Assembly (NCBI RefSeq): GCF_905397395.1
Contig: NZ_CAJPVH010000020.1
Location: 1 to 64,000 of the forward strand
DNA: 64,000 nucleotides
Direction: 5' to 3'
Origin: Cupriavidus campinensis
GTDB taxonomy: Bacteria > Pseudomonadota > Gammaproteobacteria > Burkholderiales > Burkholderiaceae
This document shows, in pieces, positions 45,824 through 54,602 of the stretch; within the stretch, counting starts at the first letter, position 1, and each line of letters begins with the position of its first letter. The notes beneath the pieces are model-generated. The model did not search any database. It was given only the letters and a program-made list of their open reading frames with translations, and was not told the origin of the DNA. Position numbers and translations under genes: made by a program.

Positions 45824-46576
45824 ATGCGAGGCTTGTTCGTCGCGATCATCGCGGCCTGCGTTTCGGTCGTCGCCAGCGCGGAGATCGTGTGGCCGCCGAA
45901 TGCCGGTGGCGGCTTCACCCGCAATGGTCTCTGGCGCAACGTGCAGGCGCGTTGCCTCACGGCCGGCGCGCCGCGCCATGCCGATTGCGCCGTGGTTGAC
46001 CGCGACCGGGGCCTCGTGCTCTACAAGGACGCCGTCGGCGCCTCTCACTACCTCGTAATTCCCGATCACCCCGTTACGGGCGTGGAAGACCCGCGCGTCT
46101 GGACCGGCCCGCGCGCCAACGGCTGGGCCTTCGGGTGGGAAGAACGCCAGATCGTGGCGAGGGCGGTCGGCAAGCCGGTGCCCGATACGCTGATCGGCCT
46201 GGCCGTGAATTCCAGGGCCTCCCGGAGCCAGGACCAGCTCCATATCCATCTGGACTGCATCAGCGGCGCCGCTCAGAAGTTTCTGAATCAGAGCGGCATC
46301 ACGCCGACGTGGGGGGCGTTCACGTTCGCAGGGAAGCGCGTGCTGGCGAAGCGCGTGCCGGCGGACCAGCCGGTGCTGGCCTTCAATCCGTTCGATGAAG
46401 TGCGTGGAGACATGGGTACGGCACCGGGCACCGCCATCGCGCCGCAGGACCGGGGCATCTTTCTCGCCTACACCGGCGGCAGCTTTGTCGTAGTGGACGA
46501 GCCGGTCGATCTCGCGCCCGGCAACAACGGCCACGCCAGCGACTTCCTGGACCGCCGCTGCAAGCTCGGCCGATAG
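45824..46576 (+). CDS. cdh: Exported CDP-diacylglycerol pyrophosphatase
   Basis: A 250-aa homologue of Cdh, which cleaves CDP-diacylglycerol to CMP and phosphatidate at the membrane. The ATG at 45824 follows CAGGAG. A signal peptide or membrane anchor (LFVAIIAACVSVVASA) starts the protein. The family signature is SRSQDQLHIHLDCIS, whose HxH matches the active-site His pair of this HIT-like fold. The C-terminal part contains DRGIFLAYTGGSFVVVDE. It stands alone with about 170 bp of non-coding DNA on each side. Confidence 0.88.
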   Translation: MRGLFVAIIAACVSVVASAEIVWPPNAGGGFTRNGLWRNVQARCLTAGAPRHADCAVVDRDRGLVLYKDAVGASHYLVIPDHPVTGVEDPRVWTGPRANGWAFGWEERQIVARAVGKPVPDTLIGLAVNSRASRSQDQLHIHLDCISGAAQKFLNQSGITPTWGAFTFAGKRVLAKRVPADQPVLAFNPFDEVRGDMGTAPGTAIAPQDRGIFLAYTGGSFVVVDEPVDLAPGNNGHASDFLDRRCKLGR

Positions 46577-46757
46577 ATCAGGGGCGCTTGGGAAGGGGCT
46601 GGCCGGACCTCAGGAGATTCCGAGAAACCCTAGGAAAATCAACGAATTAGCTACACATGACGTAGCGCAAACAGCGCGCTTTGCGCGCTTCCGGCGCCAT
46701 CGAAACGGAGTACGGTTCTGCCGCAAATCCAAGTCGATGGGGAGGGAAGTGAAAGCA
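46577..46757. other. Non-coding leader before vgrG with a strong stem-loop
   Basis: No gene is seen. A perfect 7-bp stem (AGCGCGC at 46673-46679 and GCGCGCT at 46683-46689) with a TTT loop sits about 70 bp before vgrG. No T-run follows, so it is either a weak cdh terminator or a leader structure of the type VI operon. Local sequence around 46630-46670 is AT-richer and probably holds the vgrG promoter. Confidence 0.4.
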
Positions 46758-49277
46758 ATGGCGCAGCGGACGGAATACCGGGCGGACGATGGCGGTGCCC
46801 TGGCGGCGGGGAGGCAGTCTTACTTCCTCGACGTGCCCGGCGCCGAACATGCCGCCGCGCTGTCGGTGGTGTCCTTCACCGCCAAGGAATGGCTTGGCGA
46901 CACCTACGTCGTCACGGTGCAGTTCACGCACCCGCTGGAACTCCCGCGCGCCGACTATCTCGGCAAGGCCGCCACCTTCCGGATCGACCACGGCAATTCC
47001 GTCGATGGCGTCGATGGTGCCGATGGTGCCGATGGTGCCGATGGCGCCGATGGGGCCGAACCCCGCAAGTTTGCCGGCTGCATCACCCGGCTCAGCCGGC
47101 TCCAGCGCTCCCGCGACCTGTTCACCTACGAGGCCGTGGTGGAACCGCTCGCTGCGCGGCTGAAGCTCACGCAGGCCAGCCGCATCTACCAGCACCAGAC
47201 TGCGCCGCAGATCATCGAGGCCATCCTGCGCCGGCACGGCCTGCAGGGGCATCAGTTCACCTTCCGGCTGCGCCGCAAGTATCCGCAGCATGCGTTCCGC
47301 TTCCAGTACCAGATGTCCGACTGGGCCTACATCCGCCTGCTGATGGAGCAGGAGGGGCTGTACAGCTACTTCGTGCCCGGCAAGTTTGGCGAGATGCTGG
47401 TGTTCGGGGACGACATCGACCACTACCTCTACCAGCCGGAACTGCGCGTGCCGTACCGGGAGACCGCCGGGCTGGAGGCGGGCGTGGAGGCGGTGCTCGC
47501 GCTGCAATCCCATGCGCAGACCGTGGCGGCGTCATTTCGCGTGGCGGACTACCACCCGGGCAGTGCGTGGGAGCGCTTCACGGGTGAGGCGAATGTCGCG
47601 CGCAAGGAGGCCACAACCTACGGGGAGTCCTATGTCTTCGGCACCCATCACCTGGACTTCGCGGGCGGCAAGTGGGAGGCGCAGCTGCGCCATGAAGCGG
47701 CAATGGCCGGCCAACTGGTGTTCTCGGGCGAGAGCAACGTGCTGGACCTGCGCCCGGCGCGCATCCTGCGCATGGACCTGGCGCTGGCCGAGGCACCGAA
47801 CGGGCAGGTCATCACCGAGGTCATCCACACCGGCGCGCGCGATGCCGCCTATCGCAACACCTTCAAGGCCATCCCTTCGGACCGGCGCTTCCGGCTGCCG
47901 CTGGCCGAAGACCGATGGCCGAGGATCCAGGGCACGCTGTCTGCCCGCGTGACCTCGCCGGGCCAGTACAAGTACGCCTACCTGACGCAGCAGGGGCACT
48001 ACACGGTCCGCTTCGACCTCGATTTCGACACCTGGCCGAATGGCGGCGAAAGCGTGCCGCTGGCGCTGGCCAAGCCGTTCGCGGGGGCGAGGCAGACCGG
48101 CTTCCACTTCCCGCTCGTCGATGGCACTTACGTGGACGTGGCCTTCCGCGACGGCAATCCGAACAAGCCGTACATCGCCCACGTGCAGCACAACAGCCAG
48201 CACGAAGACCTGATCACGAACCGGGACCGCTGGCTGTCGCGCAACGTGATCCGCACCCAGAGCAACAACAAGCTGCGCTTCGAGGACTGGGAGGGGCAGG
48301 AGGGCGTCAAGCTCTCCACCGACTTTGCGCGCAAGTCGCAGCTGAACCTCGGCTATCTGGTCGACGACAAGCGGCAGAAGCGTGGCGAGGGCTTCGAGCT
48401 GCGCACGTCCGGATGGGGCGCCGTCCGGGGCGGCAAGGGCCTGTTCCTGTCGGCCGATGACCAGCCCGCCGCGAGAGGCCCGCAACTCGGCATGGACGCG
48501 GCCCGGGGTTTGCTCCAGCAGGCGCTCCAGCAGACCGAGGCGCTGGCCTCCGCCGCGCAGGCCGCGCAGGCGGTGGCGGCGGACTACGGCCGCCAGAAGG
48601 CGCTGCTCGACAACACCCTCGACACCCTCAAGCAAGCCGGCCTGCTGGCCAGCGCGCCGGCCGGCATGGCGCTGGCGTCTGGCGGCGACCTGCAACTGAG
48701 CGCGAGCCAGAACCTGATCGGCACATCGGGCGGCCACGCGGACTTCAGCGCGCTGAAGCGCTTCACCGTCGCCGCCGGCGAACTGGTGTCGGTCTTCGCG
48801 CAGAAGCTCGGCATCAAGCTGTTCGCCGCAAGGGGACCCATCGACATCCAGGCGCAGAGCGACGACATGCGCCTGCTGGCCGACCAGAACGTGACCATCA
48901 GCAGCGCCCACGGCAGGGTGGTCATCGAGGCCGAAAAGGAACTGCTGCTGAAGTGCGGCGGCTCCTACCTGCGCCTGTCGCTCACGGGTATCGAGGACGG
49001 CACGCGTGGCGACCGGATCATCCGGTCGGCCTCCTACACGCTCGATAGAAAACAGTCGCTCTCGCAGGCGATGAATACGTGGAAGCACACGGAGTTCGAC
49101 GAAGCGTTCACGGTCCGGTGGCCGTTCGACGACGAACCCGCCAGCCATGAGTCGTATGCCGTGGTCCGCGACGACGGCAGCCGCATTCGCGGCAAGGTGG
49201 ATGCGGAAGGCAGGACATCGCTGCAGAAGAGCCTGTTCGCCGAGAGCGTGGAACTGCTTTGCCCATTGAAATCCTGA
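46758..49277 (+). CDS. vgrG: Type VI secretion spike protein VgrG with DUF2345 and C-terminal extension
   Basis: A trimeric spike tip of the type VI system, about 839 aa. The ATG at 46758 is used, with GGGGAGGG about 12 bp upstream; GTG at 46749 or ATG at 46737 are possible. Order: gp27-like domain with FQYQMSDWAYIRLLMEQEGL, gp5/OB and beta-prism region ending near HVQHNSQHEDLIT, DUF2345 (about 555-740) with NQNVTISSAHG-like turns, then an extension of about 90 residues ending VELLCPLKS that may dock an effector. Odd feature: residues 82-99 are a collagen-like VDG/ADG repeat within the gp27-like domain. Two lipase effector genes follow. Confidence 0.93.
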   Translation: MAQRTEYRADDGGALAAGRQSYFLDVPGAEHAAALSVVSFTAKEWLGDTYVVTVQFTHPLELPRADYLGKAATFRIDHGNSVDGVDGADGADGADGADGAEPRKFAGCITRLSRLQRSRDLFTYEAVVEPLAARLKLTQASRIYQHQTAPQIIEAILRRHGLQGHQFTFRLRRKYPQHAFRFQYQMSDWAYIRLLMEQEGLYSYFVPGKFGEMLVFGDDIDHYLYQPELRVPYRETAGLEAGVEAVLALQSHAQTVAASFRVADYHPGSAWERFTGEANVARKEATTYGESYVFGTHHLDFAGGKWEAQLRHEAAMAGQLVFSGESNVLDLRPARILRMDLALAEAPNGQVITEVIHTGARDAAYRNTFKAIPSDRRFRLPLAEDRWPRIQGTLSARVTSPGQYKYAYLTQQGHYTVRFDLDFDTWPNGGESVPLALAKPFAGARQTGFHFPLVDGTYVDVAFRDGNPNKPYIAHVQHNSQHEDLITNRDRWLSRNVIRTQSNNKLRFEDWEGQEGVKLSTDFARKSQLNLGYLVDDKRQKRGEGFELRTSGWGAVRGGKGLFLSADDQPAARGPQLGMDAARGLLQQALQQTEALASAAQAAQAVAADYGRQKALLDNTLDTLKQAGLLASAPAGMALASGGDLQLSASQNLIGTSGGHADFSALKRFTVAAGELVSVFAQKLGIKLFAARGPIDIQAQSDDMRLLADQNVTISSAHGRVVIEAEKELLLKCGGSYLRLSLTGIEDGTRGDRIIRSASYTLDRKQSLSQAMNTWKHTEFDEAFTVRWPFDDEPASHESYAVVRDDGSRIRGKVDAEGRTSLQKSLFAESVELLCPLKS
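47001..47054 (+). repeat. Six 9-bp in-frame repeats in vgrG
   Basis: Six units related to GCCGATGGT run without interruption and encode VDG, VDG and four ADG triplets. The copies differ only at the first codon and at third positions. Change in copy number would lengthen or shorten a flexible collagen-like loop without shifting the frame. Confidence 0.9.
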
Positions 49278-49288
49278 GGACGACAACC

Positions 49289-50875
49289 TTGTCAGCGAGA
49301 GAACGCATTATCCCGCCCGAAATCCAGCCGGACGGCTCGGTCCGCTATCGCTCTGTCATGACGCCGCCGGACGACAGCGTCGCGGTCTGTTATCTGGTGT
49401 CACGCCGGATGATCCCGGTGGTATTCGTGCCGGGCGTGATGGGGTCGAATCTGCTTGGCCTCCGGCCCCGCAGGCGGTTCAACGGCAACATTGAATTGAC
49501 GAAGGAGCCAGTGTGGCTGCTCGACAGCATGGCCGATGCGGCGACCTGGATTCCCGTTGGCGCCGAGTTCCGGAAGATCATGCTGGACCCGGGAACGACT
49601 TCCGTCTATGGCGGCGGAAAGCTGCCTGCCGGGACGTCGCTGACAGAAGACGAGATGAGACGCCGTGGCTGGGGAGAGGTCGCCCACATCAGCTACGGCG
49701 GGTTTCTGGCCTGGCTGGAGAACGCCCTCAACGACACCCACGATTTCCTGACAGGCGTGCGTTCGCAGTTGATGGAGCCGAGCACCGTGCAACGCGTGGG
49801 CGTGGAGCCGCTGACCCGCGCGGAGGTGGCGCTGTCCTACAAGTACCGGTACCCGGTGCATGCCGTCGGCTACAACTGGCTGCAGTCGAACCGCGCATCG
49901 GCGGAGCACCTGAAGGCGCGCGTCGAGACGTTCATGGCGTACTACCGGAAGCAGGGATTCATGTGCGACCGGGTGATCCTCGTCACGCATTCCATGGGCG
50001 GGCTGGTGTCACGCTGCTACACCGAAGTGCTGGGCGGGCGAGACAGGGTGCTGGGCGTCGTGCATGGCGTCATGCCGGCTACCGGCGCGCCAGCCGCCTA
50101 CAAGCGCGTCAAGGCGGGAACGGAAAAACCGGCTGGCTGGGCACTGGGCTGCGATGCGGAGGAAATGACTGCGGTCTTCGCACAGTCACCGGGCCCGCTG
50201 CAACTGCTGCCGACGCCGGAGTACGGCATGCGTTGGCTGAAGTTCCGGGACGGGGACAAGGTGATCGGCTTGCCGAACACGGATCCGTATGACGAGATCT
50301 ATATCAAGCGTGGAAAGTGGTGGTGCCTCTGCGATGACAAGTTGATCAATCCGGCGGACAAGAAGAAGGAGACCCTCGAGCGCGACTGGAAGACATATGA
50401 GTCGATGGTCAAGGACGACGTCAGGCCGTTTCATCAGGCAATCTCCGGTCGATACCATCCGAACTCGTACGCCTTCTTCGGCGACGATGCCAATCACAAG
50501 AGCTGGGGCGAGGTGACATGGCAGCGACGCCATCAGGCAGGCCTCGGGCCCGCAAGAGGCTTGCCGGTCGATGACCCGCTGGAGGGCAAGGTAGTGGCGA
50601 ACAAGGGCACCGGGGAGATCGCCGTCCACACCCGACGCGGTGAAAACACCGTTCGTACGGTCTTCCAGATCCAACCCGCAGCAGAAAGCGGTGACGGTAC
50701 GGTCCCGCTCCGCTCGGGTGCCGCGCCAAAAGGAAAGACAAAGGTCTGCCTTGCCTATCGTGGCATCGACCACGAAGGCGCCTTCAAGGCGCTACCCATC
50801 CAACTCTTTACGCTTTGGTCGATCGTGAAGATCACCGACGCCGTCAAGCTCACCTCCATGGCGTACAGCAAATGA
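49289..50875 (+). CDS. T6SS lipase/phospholipase effector Tle1 of this locus (LCAT/PGAP1-like, Tle4-type)
   Basis: An alpha/beta-hydrolase of 528 aa with no signal peptide, expected to be delivered by VgrG and to attack membrane lipids of rival cells. The start is a TTG at 49289 with TGAGGA at ideal spacing; this aligns residue by residue with the ATG start of the paralogue (both then read RIIPPEIQ from residue 6). Visible triad: Ser235 in THSMGGLV, Asp469 in SGDGTVPLRSG and His495 in GIDHEGAF. PVVFVPGVMGSN forms the LCAT-like oxyanion loop. Begins 11 bp after vgrG and overlaps the immunity gene by 4 bp. The exact Tle class is inference. Confidence 0.87.
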   Translation: MSARERIIPPEIQPDGSVRYRSVMTPPDDSVAVCYLVSRRMIPVVFVPGVMGSNLLGLRPRRRFNGNIELTKEPVWLLDSMADAATWIPVGAEFRKIMLDPGTTSVYGGGKLPAGTSLTEDEMRRRGWGEVAHISYGGFLAWLENALNDTHDFLTGVRSQLMEPSTVQRVGVEPLTRAEVALSYKYRYPVHAVGYNWLQSNRASAEHLKARVETFMAYYRKQGFMCDRVILVTHSMGGLVSRCYTEVLGGRDRVLGVVHGVMPATGAPAAYKRVKAGTEKPAGWALGCDAEEMTAVFAQSPGPLQLLPTPEYGMRWLKFRDGDKVIGLPNTDPYDEIYIKRGKWWCLCDDKLINPADKKKETLERDWKTYESMVKDDVRPFHQAISGRYHPNSYAFFGDDANHKSWGEVTWQRRHQAGLGPARGLPVDDPLEGKVVANKGTGEIAVHTRRGENTVRTVFQIQPAAESGDGTVPLRSGAAPKGKTKVCLAYRGIDHEGAFKALPIQLFTLWSIVKITDAVKLTSMAYSK

Positions 50876-51939
50876 AGTTCAGCCGTAGATGCTTTACCGC
50901 CGGCCTTTGCCTGACGCTTGCAGGCTGCGATTTCTCTCCGAAAATGACCGAGCAAGAACAACAAGCCATCCAGGCACTGACTACCCGGCTCGTCCCGCAA
51001 TGCGTGGGGCGCTATCTCATCGATATGCCGGCGCAAGTTGAATTGAGCGGCATGGTGAAGATTGAAGGTGCCATCGTCGAGACGATGGCCATGTCGCTGG
51101 ACGAGTTCCGCAAAGCGATGGCGGCGCGGGAGACCGAACTCACCAAGACGCGGAGTATCGACGCCCATCCGTTCCTGTACGTGAACGCGCCGGCTTGGGA
51201 TGAGCATTCACGCTACTTCCTGCATCGCGGCTCGATCGGCGACGATCCGGGTAATCGGATACTGGAAGGGTATCGCTGGGAGAACGGTGTCCTGATCAGT
51301 ATCCGACTTCGCTCGTCGGACTACACAAAGCCAGATCAGACCAGGGATCCGCTCGTACGGCAGATGGCGGTCAAAAACGACGTGCCCCGCGCCGCCACGC
51401 AGGTGTTCGAAATGCTCACCAGCTTCCGCGGCCGGCCGGATGGCGCGATACCCACAGAGCCCGGTCTCTGCGTTCCCGGCGGGATTCTCCTGGGCAAGTC
51501 GAAGGATGACGAGCAGGTCGACGTCGATTTCAATTTGCCGGCCTATCCCGACGTCTACTTCAACGTATTCACCCATTCCAGCCTTCAGGAGAAGACCTCC
51601 TTGCTGTGGCGGGGCGGCCCGATTGCCGCTGCGCAACGCGTGCTCGATGACGGGAAGACGTTACGCAGGGGCACGGTGGATCTGCCCGGTGGCCGGGGCG
51701 AGGAGATGGTTATTGCGGGGCCGATGATCGTGACGAACGTGCAGGGGCAGGCGTTCCGGCTGGAGAGCAACGCCACGACCGGCAGCCCGGAGACACCGTT
51801 CGTCGCCGTCAAGCTGAGCAACGGCGGCCCCACGGGCCTGGAAGAACCGTTGAAGAAGGCCTCGCTGACGGAGGCGCAGGCACTGGCCCTATGGGACGCC
51901 GTGTCCCGCACCCTGCGGCCCAGACCCGGTGCTCTCTGA
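50872..51939 (+). CDS. Tli4-type T6SS immunity lipoprotein, copy 1
   Basis: A 355-aa periplasmic lipoprotein expected to neutralise the lipase encoded just upstream. The ATG overlaps that gene's stop (ATGA). Lipobox LTLAGC, then Asp at the position after Cys, which in E. coli favours inner-membrane retention. The Tli4 N-domain shows LVPQCVGRYLIDMPA; the C-domain ends ASLTEAQALALWDAVSRTLR. In a Tle4/Tli4 pair the immunity protein sits in the periplasm and covers the lipase active site. It groups with copy 5 rather than with copies 2-4. Confidence 0.87.
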   Translation: MKFSRRCFTAGLCLTLAGCDFSPKMTEQEQQAIQALTTRLVPQCVGRYLIDMPAQVELSGMVKIEGAIVETMAMSLDEFRKAMAARETELTKTRSIDAHPFLYVNAPAWDEHSRYFLHRGSIGDDPGNRILEGYRWENGVLISIRLRSSDYTKPDQTRDPLVRQMAVKNDVPRAATQVFEMLTSFRGRPDGAIPTEPGLCVPGGILLGKSKDDEQVDVDFNLPAYPDVYFNVFTHSSLQEKTSLLWRGGPIAAAQRVLDDGKTLRRGTVDLPGGRGEEMVIAGPMIVTNVQGQAFRLESNATTGSPETPFVAVKLSNGGPTGLEEPLKKASLTEAQALALWDAVSRTLRPRPGAL

Positions 51940-51980
51940 GAAGCCGGCGATGGTCAACGTCAAACAACAACGGTGATGTC

Positions 51981-53528
51981 ATGGAAGTCACGCAACGCAT
52001 TATCCCGCCCGAGATTCAGGAAGACGGCTCCGTGCGGTATCGATCCGTCATGTCGAAGGGAAAGACCGAGGCGATTTGCTACCTGGTGTCGCGGCGGGTC
52101 ATACCGGTGGTGTTCGTGCCGGGGGTGATGGGGTCGAATTTGGCTGATAAGGATGAACAAGACAATCCAGTTTGGCTTCTGGATAGCGTGCTTACCGTGA
52201 TTGGTTGGATGGATGAGAGTGCGGAAGAACGAAAGACGATTCTAGATCCAAATGAGACGATCGTGTATGGAAAAGGGAAGCTTCCGACTGGAAGCACGCT
52301 TTCCACAGAGGAAATGCAGCGGAGAGGCTGGGGCGAAGTCGCATATATGAGCTACGGGGAGTTCCTCGCTTGGCTTGAGGAGGCGCTCAACGATACGCAT
52401 CAATGGCAGACCGGCATACGTTCGACGTTGCTGGATGAAGTGAAGGCGCGCGAGATCGGCGTGGCAGCGCTCACGCGTGAGGAAGCCGCGTTGTCCTACA
52501 AATACCGCTATCCCGTCCATGCCGTGGGGTACAACTGGCTGCAGTCCAACGAAGATTCGGCAAAGCGCCTGGGGGCCAGAGTCAATGCCTTCATGGCCTT
52601 CTACCGGAGCAAGGGATTCATGTGCGACCGCGCCATCCTCGTCACGCATTCGATGGGGGGGCTTGTCGGGCGCTACTTCACTGAATCGATGGGCGGCAAC
52701 GAAGTCATCCTTGGGGTAGTGAATGGGGTCATGCCGGCTACCGGTGCGGCGGTCGCCTACAAGCGCGTGAAAGCCGGTACAGAAGGCTCGGCGGGCACCG
52801 TTATCGGTAGGAAGGCTGCAGAAGTGACGGCGGTTTTCGCTCAGGCTCCCGGACCCCTGCAATTGCTGCCGACGCCCGAGTACGGCACGCATTGGTTGAA
52901 GATCCGTGATGGCAACCGCATGGTCTCGCTTCCACGATCCGATCCCTATAACGAGATCTACACCGTGCGGGGCAAGTGGTGGGCGCTATGCGATGAAAAT
53001 CTGATCAATCCGCTTGATAAGTACAAAAAGACCGTCGACAAGGACTGGCAACGGTACGTGCAAACCGTTCAGAAGCTAGTCCGCCCATTCCATCGTGCCA
53101 TCGCGAACCGATATCACCCGAATACGTATGCGTTCTACGGCGACGATACCGCACACAAGACCTGGGGAGAGGTCACATGGCGGCGGCGGCATGCTGCGCC
53201 GCGCTTCGGGCCGCGCGCCATTGACGACCTTGCCGAGGGAACGGTTACGGGTGACACAGGCGTGGGAAGCATCTCGATCCTCACGCGCAGTGCCGGAAAC
53301 CCATTGCGCGTCGCCTTCGACCTGAACGGCGCGGACGAAGATGGCGACGGCACCGTCCCGCGCCGGTCCGGCGCAGCGCCACGGGAGAAAGCAAAGGTCT
53401 GCCTGGCTTACCGAGGGATCGAGCATGAAGCCGCGTACAAGGTCTTGCCACTCCAGCTATTCACCGTATGGTCGATCGTCAAGATCACGGATGCCGTGAA
53501 ACAAACTTCAATGGCCTATCGCAAATGA
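51981..53528 (+). CDS. T6SS lipase/phospholipase effector Tle2 of this locus
   Basis: A 515-aa paralogue of the first lipase, 41 bp after its immunity gene. Triad: Ser224 in THSMGGLV, Asp456 in DGDGTVPRRSG and His482 in GIEHEAAY, all intact. The N-terminal block (IIPPEIQEDGSVRYRSVMS) and the catalytic blocks are conserved, while segments such as residues 55-105 are diverged and visibly AT-richer than the flanks. It lacks a roughly ten-residue insert present in Tle1 after the oxyanion loop. The immunity gene behind it starts within its stop (ATGA). Confidence 0.87.
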   Translation: MEVTQRIIPPEIQEDGSVRYRSVMSKGKTEAICYLVSRRVIPVVFVPGVMGSNLADKDEQDNPVWLLDSVLTVIGWMDESAEERKTILDPNETIVYGKGKLPTGSTLSTEEMQRRGWGEVAYMSYGEFLAWLEEALNDTHQWQTGIRSTLLDEVKAREIGVAALTREEAALSYKYRYPVHAVGYNWLQSNEDSAKRLGARVNAFMAFYRSKGFMCDRAILVTHSMGGLVGRYFTESMGGNEVILGVVNGVMPATGAAVAYKRVKAGTEGSAGTVIGRKAAEVTAVFAQAPGPLQLLPTPEYGTHWLKIRDGNRMVSLPRSDPYNEIYTVRGKWWALCDENLINPLDKYKKTVDKDWQRYVQTVQKLVRPFHRAIANRYHPNTYAFYGDDTAHKTWGEVTWRRRHAAPRFGPRAIDDLAEGTVTGDTGVGSISILTRSAGNPLRVAFDLNGADEDGDGTVPRRSGAAPREKAKVCLAYRGIEHEAAYKVLPLQLFTVWSIVKITDAVKQTSMAYRK

Positions 53529-54592
53529 AACGCTTCTCATCGCTACTTATCGTGATCTTTTCGCTTGCGCTACCGGCTTGTGGGAAGACCCCTCCATTGA
53601 CGCCTCAGGAACAAAAGACCGTGAATGCCCTGACTTCCAATTTGACCCCGCGTTGTGTGGGACGCCATCTTATCGATTTGCCCGCCGGCGTGACGGTCAA
53701 AGGGTCCGCCACTGTGGAAAGCGCACGGCTCGAGACGAAGATCATGCCCCTCGATGCATTCAACGAGGAGATATCCGCGCGCGAAGCGGAACTCAAGGCG
53801 GTGAAGAGCATGGATGCGCATCCATTTCTTTATCTCAATGTGCCCGCGTGGGATGAGCACTCCCGCTACTTCATGCACCGGGGTTCGGAACACAGTCACA
53901 TCGCAATCCGGAAACTCGAAGGCTATCGTTGGGAGAATGGAGTTCGCGTCAAGGTCACGCTGGACGCGTCCGATTTCACCAGCCCCGATCTGGCGGATAA
54001 CCCGATCGTGCAGCGCATGGAAATCAAGAACAGTGTGCCGCGAAAGGCCAACCATGTCTTTGAACTGCTCACGAATTTTCGCGGCCGGGCCGATGACGAG
54101 ATTCCAACGGAGCCTGGATTATGTCTCCCTCGCGGATACATCCGCGGCAAGGCGCGCGAGGAGGAACGCACAAAGTCGAGGTTCCGTCTTGCAAGCCATG
54201 AGGATCTCGGTTTCACCATTCTGACGGACTCAAGTGTCGTTGAAAGGGACTCGCTTCTGCAGAGGCATCGTCAGATCGAGCAGGCGTTGTCGCAGGTCGA
54301 GGGCGGGCGAACGGTTCGTAAAGGAAAGGTCGCATTGACCGGCGTCGACGCAGAAGAATGGCTGTTGGAAGGCCCAAGACCCACCACGGAAGTGCACGGG
54401 CACCTCTTTGCGCTGGAGGGGAACGCGCTCGCGGACGATGTACTGACGCCTTTCGTGCGGCTCGAAATGGATACAGCGAATCCGCTTCCGGACTATCGTC
54501 CGCTCGGACGCGCATCGCTGACCGACGCCGAGGCCCTCGCGGTCTGGGACGCCATCTCCCGAACCCTGCGGCCCCGGCCGAATGCCTTCTGA
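53525..54592 (+). CDS. Tli4-type T6SS immunity lipoprotein, copy 2
   Basis: A 355-aa lipoprotein, the presumed cognate immunity protein of the second lipase, overlapping its stop by ATGA. Lipobox LALPAC followed by Gly, consistent with outer-membrane sorting. N-domain LTPRCVGRHLIDLPAGVTV; middle AHPFLYLNVPAWDEHSRYFM; C-domain ASLTDAEALAVWDAISRTLR. It is the first of three tandem gene copies with a period of exactly 1084 bp. Confidence 0.87.
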   Translation: MKRFSSLLIVIFSLALPACGKTPPLTPQEQKTVNALTSNLTPRCVGRHLIDLPAGVTVKGSATVESARLETKIMPLDAFNEEISAREAELKAVKSMDAHPFLYLNVPAWDEHSRYFMHRGSEHSHIAIRKLEGYRWENGVRVKVTLDASDFTSPDLADNPIVQRMEIKNSVPRKANHVFELLTNFRGRADDEIPTEPGLCLPRGYIRGKAREEERTKSRFRLASHEDLGFTILTDSSVVERDSLLQRHRQIEQALSQVEGGRTVRKGKVALTGVDAEEWLLEGPRPTTEVHGHLFALEGNALADDVLTPFVRLEMDTANPLPDYRPLGRASLTDAEALAVWDAISRTLRPRPNAF

Positions 54593-54602
54593 GCGCGCCG
54601 CG

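Noticed and set aside
49259-49288. TTG at 49259 as the start of the first lipase
   Set aside because: No ribosome site, it overlaps vgrG, and the paralogue aligns exactly with the TTG at 49289, which has TGAGGA upstream.
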